NCBI GenBank assembly: GCA_036768485.1 | Contig: JAVLUZ010000323.1 | Span: 496,001 to 560,000 of the forward strand | Reading direction: 5' to 3' | DNA from: Mermis nigrescens | Taxonomy: Eukaryota; Nematoda; Enoplea; Mermithida; Mermithidae | Length of the DNA: 64,000 nucleotides | Shown here: in pieces, positions 58,624 to 64,000 of the stretch | How the letters are laid out: each line of letters starts with the position of its first letter | How positions within the stretch are numbered: the stretch's first letter is position 1 | Program-made: the position numbers and the translations under genes | The notes under the pieces: generated by a model | What the model saw: the letters and a program-made list of their open reading frames with translations, nothing else | Told to the model about the DNA's origin: nothing | The model's database searches: none

Positions 58624-61600
58624 CCCCCCAGCCATGTAGCCATGTTGCATCTATGCTCATAAATATGCGTTATTTGTCAATAATAAAAAAACCTGATTTT
58701 TAGATGTATGGAAGATTAAGAAGGTTCTGAGAGATGAGAAAGTTCAATACAAACAATAGAATAAGTATCATGCTTTGTAAATAAAAATTTGCAAAATAGC
58801 GAAGCAAAATAAAAATAAACACGCAAGACAAATCGGTTGCAGTATAACCTGACGAATTCGGCTTTTTAAAAAGTGTCGGGCCAGAGCGGAAGGTCAAAAA
58901 CTATTTCATTCAAATCAAAAATCGTTTATCAATACAGAAAACCTACTTGGAAAAGATTTTTTGACTTAATTCCTGAATTCCCATGCTGCGCGTGTTTACC
59001 CGCAAGGTAAATACCTAGCAAGTCACTGCTAAATTAGACAGATACCTAAAAATCAATCTTAAAAATTCATCAAAATTTTTCATTTTTCCGCAAGTTTTTA
59101 TTGCGAGCGGATGTTTTCGTCTGCACGTTGAGAAAAGTCAAAATAGACATTTCTGCCCAAACCATCAATTTAGCGGCCTCTATTGAAGTTTTCAAGCTTT
59201 CGGACAATCATTTTGATGACCCTCGTGTAAGGCCCATAATTTAGAAACATTAGAGCCTCGTAAAATACATACAAAAATAGATTTTATTAAGTCCTATTGA
59301 ATAGAGTTTTTTGAATTTCATTTTGGCCTCGCTTATCTGGACTGAAAAAATTTGGATAATGAATAACAAAAACACGTGCTCTCGATATGCACGTCATACG
59401 TTGGGGGTCTGGATTCGTGAGGGAAAATCAATGTTTCGGAAAAGCTAATGCAAAATCAGGCCGAAAAATGATCGATTAAAAACCGTATTTTTATGCGAAA
59501 GTTAGTGATATAAAGTGCAAAATGCAGATTAGAGTAATTTTTGCGGTAATTTAAGGATGCATATATGCACATAGCGGAGTGAGGGGTATTACCCCTCTGA
59601 AGGAGTCAACCAGACAGGTACTGTCCGGCGATTTTGAGCTCATAGAAGGTTTTTTTGCATCATTTTTTAGGTCAAAAGCAATAAAAATATCAACATTTTT
59701 CCGATAGTACTTTTATGTACTTTTTTATTTGAAAAGCGCCAGAAATGGATCAATTTCTGTGTTTTTTAGTATTAAAAGTGATATGCAGTTAAAATTGACT
59801 AAAAATAATTTTAAAATGCGAAATTACCACGAAAAGGCGTGTTATAGGCTATTTTGACCATTTTAGTCGTTGAAACAACAAAAAAATTTGTAAACACTAA
59901 ATTTACTTTTTTGGATTTTTGAGATTTTACCCTGTCCCCATGCCAACTCTAACATTTGGCACTAATGAATTCTGCAGGGCCAGCCGCCTTTTGCCTAGGT
60001 TCAGCTTGGGCGTAGGGGTCTGGACCCATAGAATCTGAAAGGCCCCTCAAAATCGATAGACCGCAGAATTGTATTTTTGGTACTACGGTTGGCAATTTCG
60101 CCCTATTGGACCTTTCAGAATTTGGCTGCTGTCCACCTCTGTTGTCAACCCGGTGATCGAAATTTCGATTTCCCGCATTTGCCATTCATGGAAAATTATT
60201 TTAAAGAAATAATTTGACAAGAGTACTTATCACAGACAAACTGAATCTGGCTATTCTATCAGTCGTTATTCGACAAGCGATTACCTCCCGATGGTTCTTT
60301 GTGCGCGCAGCATCCTCCTAATAAGATCAAAGTAGAAATTAAAAATTTACAAAAGATTCAGCAGAATTTCAAATCCTGTTAATTTATCCAGTGTTTCGTT
60401 TTCCTTTCTTTACCTTACACGTTTTTTGTGTTTACCATTTCGCTAGTTTTTCTGCTTTTCTGCCTAATTTTTTCTAATTCTTTCCCTCTTTTCCTACATA
60501 ATTAATAAGATTCGCTAAATGATAAACGCAAGGGTTTGGGCTTTTGGCCGTAGGGACACCACTTAGCTGTTCTGATCAGCAATCTGCAAGGTCAGTAGGT
60601 CTAAGGATGTCAACACCACACATGAGCGTGGGAGATCACAACCATCACCCATGCCCACGTGTATTCCCCCCTCGGGAACTGAATTCCCCTTCCCCACAAA
60701 AATCGATAGACCCCCAGAATTAAATTTTTGGCATGTTTTCTGGGATGATTTTGCCGGTTTTGACTCTCCAGGATTAGGCTCTTACCCATGTGTGGTCAAC
60801 ACTGAGCTTTATTTGAGCTAAAATAGCTTAAAATAGATGTGAAGATTTAAAGAACAAAAGAAATACTTTGATTAAGAATTGCTTGTCGATTTGAAGTAGT
60901 TTCACAAGAAAGTTTTTATCATTTTGTTACCTTAATTTTGACTTATTTTGCCCAAAGAATATTTCCTCAGGCAAAAGGCTCAATACTTCTAATTTAAAAG
61001 AGTCATTGGCGCACACTTTAGTAGATATAAGGGCAATTCAGTCTGATAAGTCAGATGTAAAGCTTTATTCAGACAAAACTGCTCAAAAAATAAGGGTAAA
61101 AACCACCTCACTTTGCAGCTTTTGTCTCTTATAAGCACTTATTTAATTTTCATCATAGCCATAGTTTTGATTTGTTTTCTTCGAACTTTTTTTCAACATC
61201 CTAGAAATCTTATCCCAGGATCCAGAGCCCAAATGAATTTTCGGTGTAAATTAACATTTTCTTGAGAAAACTGCTTAACATTATCGACATTCTGTGAATC
61301 AAAGTAGGTTTTTCAGTAATTTAAAATTGACACCAAATTTTAATGCTATTTTGGCCAATGTTTCCTGAATGGCGCCTTAATCGGTCATGTTACGGAAAGA
61401 CAATCATTGCTAATAAGAATAGTTTTCACATTATTGTACTACTAATTGATATAAATTCAATTTTAATTATTTAGGTTGGAAGAACATGTTTTAGTGACCT
61501 ACATCTATGCTTATGGAAAATCTAATGTTTTTTTGTATTTTTCACAATTAAAGGTATGCTTTATTGTGTTAGCTGGTCTAAGGGGAGGAGCAGCTGTGAG

Positions 61601-63329
61601 AACTTTTTCGAGCCAAAATGTCAAGCATGCTTGATGTACATGCTTAATAAACAGCGCAAAACTTACGTTAATCCCAAGTTTATGATCATTGTCATGCACT
61701 GTTTTGAACAATTTTGATTTTCAACACCCAAAAAATTTTTTACATTGTGCGGGATTAGCCCTACCCCCACCGTGCATGTTTGATTCAGAGTCTCTTTAAA
61801 AATTGATCTCTGTTGCCTTGCCTCATTAAAACTGCAGAGCTATAATAGGCTGCCGTAATGATTTAGCTTACCTTCGGCTCAGGCGTTGGGAAAGCGACCC
61901 GGAAGCAAAAACAAGCTATGATAATGAGCTTCAACATCATGCGATGACAAAATTCTTAGATATCTGTATTTGACCCTAAAACAAAAATTTTGTAGCAATT
62001 ATGCCCACACAGCACGGTCGTCTTATTTACGAAAGGAGTCTGATTTGTTTTCTTTTGAAAGAAAAATGATGTAAAAAAATCATGACTGAACTAAAGATGA
62101 ACTGATTTGTTTGTATGTAACTTATTTGACACGAAGTTATGAAAAATGTATAAAAGCAAGATTTATTCATTTTCCACTGCGTGAACATAGTTCGGCATCG
62201 TGAGGATGGGGCTAAAATTGTCTAATGTTATAAGCTACAAATCTTAAGGTCTAAATCGCCTGAATCCGAAGTACCTCTCAAGATCTAATTGCCGAAAAAT
62301 TTCGTTTTTTCGAGATTTTTTCATTGCCAATCGATGTAACTTGTTTAGAAATGTCGACAAATGGTCGATTTTTACTTTTTCATCAATTTTCGGCATTTTT
62401 TCTCTGAAAATTGCCGGGCTCACTTTTGAAAGACCCGCCACTTTGCTGCTATGACTCAGGCAAAAGGCATTGATTCTATGAAATAAAACTTCGATATTTA
62501 ATTCGTGAACAATCAAATCTCGGTCAGATAATCGATTGAATACGCGCATTCCGATTCACTGAATGGATATTCAATATTTGAGGATGAAAGTTCGGGACGA
62601 AATCTTTTGAGATTACCCTACCAACTACAAAAAAGTGAATGATCTGTGCTTATCCGCTCGTCTACGCATATCCATCTTATAAGCTTAGTTCTAGGTCCAT
62701 TTATAAGCACAGCTCCAAGCACATGATATAGCCGTTTTCAAGCCGATAGATCTATGTGCAAGCATGCATAATTGCGTCGGAAATCTCGTGGAATAAAGAA
62801 GAGTGCAATGGAAAAGGCTTCACACCGCACACTGTTGCGCATAATAGTGATAGCAGCAGGCTAAGTTCAGTGAAGGGAGCGTCAAAAACGATATTACTAA
62901 TAGCACTTAAGCTAGGTTAAATAAATAATAAGGGCAAGCTATGTGTATATAAGTTATATAAGTTATATAAGCGACTATTTGGGCAGCTGGAAGCAAAACT
63001 TGCATTGATTACGCGCATGGCGCTTATGGAAGAGTGAGAATGAAGGTGATTAGTTAGGGCTCAGAAACGGGTTGACGCGATTTTTTCATAATAGTCCAGA
63101 AGCAAAACAAGACCAAACGAAAACAGTTATTCCGGCAGATTTGCCGTGCTGATAACAGACTTTTATTATAGTTATAAATCTCAAATTGAGCAGGAATCAG
63201 GGGCGGATTTTAAGGTAGGGCCGCCTTCCATTGGCTCAACGCGTGGGTCATAAGATAACGAATGGATAAATGCTTTGCAATAATTGCTGACCATCGCTTA
63301 TCGCGATTTCTCAATTTTCGGATTGCACG

Positions 63330-63620
63330 CAGACATGCAGGTGGCGGGGGTGGGTTAGCGGAGGGTTATCTGGACCCCCCAGAATGGAAAAATCCGAAGT
63401 TCTCTCAGGAAAAATTGAGGCAAAATGAAAACAAAAAAGGATGAAAATTTGAAAATTTTCTTAAAAAGTGCTTAAAATTGACCAGAAACTGTATAATAAC
63501 GCGGTTTTGACATTTTTTAGCGCTTGCACCAGTTTTTGAGGTATATTGGCCAAAATTCAGATCTTGACCCGTAGACCGGCTGACACCCCGTGATCGGCTA
63601 TGTTTTGCATCTATGATTGT
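63330..63620 (+). repeat. M2 repeat in copy C
   Basis: Interrupts sequence that is continuous in B near 47046. Shows CCCAGAATGGAAAAATCCG, TTGAGGCAAAATGAAAAC and CGGCTATGTTTTGCATC in the order typical of the family. Confidence 0.65.
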
Positions 63621-64000
63621 ACCTGTTTAATACATCTATTGAGAGAATGTCATGACGTTTGAAACGATTTCTGAAATTCTGAAACGTAAACGATTTTCAG
63701 TAAATAACTAAGCTACTACATACTAAAGCTGTATATTTTCTTAGGTTTTTGGAAAAGTATGAAATTATAGGTTCAGCAACATTTTGGGCTCTAAGCCCTT
63801 AGCGCTTCTGAAGAACGTATGATTATGACCATGGAAATCTAGAGAGGGATCAGCCCAAAAAGTTTCTTATAAGGTACCTTTTCGAGCTAAATACGGCGGG
63901 CACACATCATGAAAATATTGTTTTTTACGTCTAGGACGATGCTCTTTCTTTCTACAACTCAAAAAAAATGAAAAGTGTAAACAATTTGAGAACGTTGAAC

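Larger units (their letters stand above)
55900..64000. repeat. Diverged third copy (C) of the duplicated block
   Basis: Colinear with A from about 16680 to 21300 and with B from about 34880 to 47480, at clearly lower similarity than between A and B. It lacks the GC-rich satellite and the retrotransposon, and has its own insertions at 56440-56995, 57192-57425, 58386-58623 and 63330-63620. It runs off the right edge. No host gene is recognised. Confidence 0.75.

Overview
The window is nuclear DNA of a multicellular animal, most likely an invertebrate that I cannot name. It is strongly A+T-rich and almost entirely repetitive. It carries a CR1/L2-type non-LTR retrotransposon, PIF/Harbinger and hAT DNA transposons, long (AAT)n microsatellites and a 100-N scaffold gap. 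I found no bacterial operons, tRNA, rRNA or CRISPR array, and no recognisable cellular gene. The only convincing protein-coding sequence belongs to transposable elements. One short candidate exon of unknown parentage is the exception.

The largest structure is a multi-kilobase block present in three colinear copies. Copy A (about 658-22892) and copy B (from about 24796) look only a few percent diverged by eye where sampled. Copy C (about 55900 to the right edge) is much more diverged and covers only the second half of the unit. Copies A and B differ by clean transposon insertions with identifiable target duplications, so they can be read as filled and empty sites. A carries a TA-flanked element (7057-7834), a hAT MITE (8890-9684) and a 3.9 kb block (10226-14086). 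B carries a hAT MITE (35026-35188), extra microsatellite and the retrotransposon. C lacks the retrotransposon and the GC-rich satellite.

Layout: 1-657 MITEs; 658-6250 repeat-rich DNA with microsatellite; 6250-8830 tandem-repeat arm; 8890-14086 nested insertions and a second arm; 14352-16277 PIF/Harbinger transposon with a decayed MADF gene and transposase; 16480-21330 non-coding with MITEs and a candidate minus-strand exon; 21330-22892 head-to-head satellite running into the gap; 23640-24790 inverted arm; 24796-40890 the same order in copy B; 42808 to about 46855 the retrotransposon; 47680-49233 an inverted pair of minisatellites; 49300-53000 MITE-rich DNA; 53039-55056 a PIF/Harbinger-like element holding a 1.4 kb hAT element; 55900-64000 copy C.

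Two points stand out. In the retrotransposon, ORF1 and ORF2 lie in the same frame, separated by a single TAG, and ORF2 has no methionine codon until about residue 187, inside its endonuclease domain. The duplicated unit also carries large arms of about 180 bp and 130 bp tandem repeats that occur in both orientations, in the manner of a very large foldback element.
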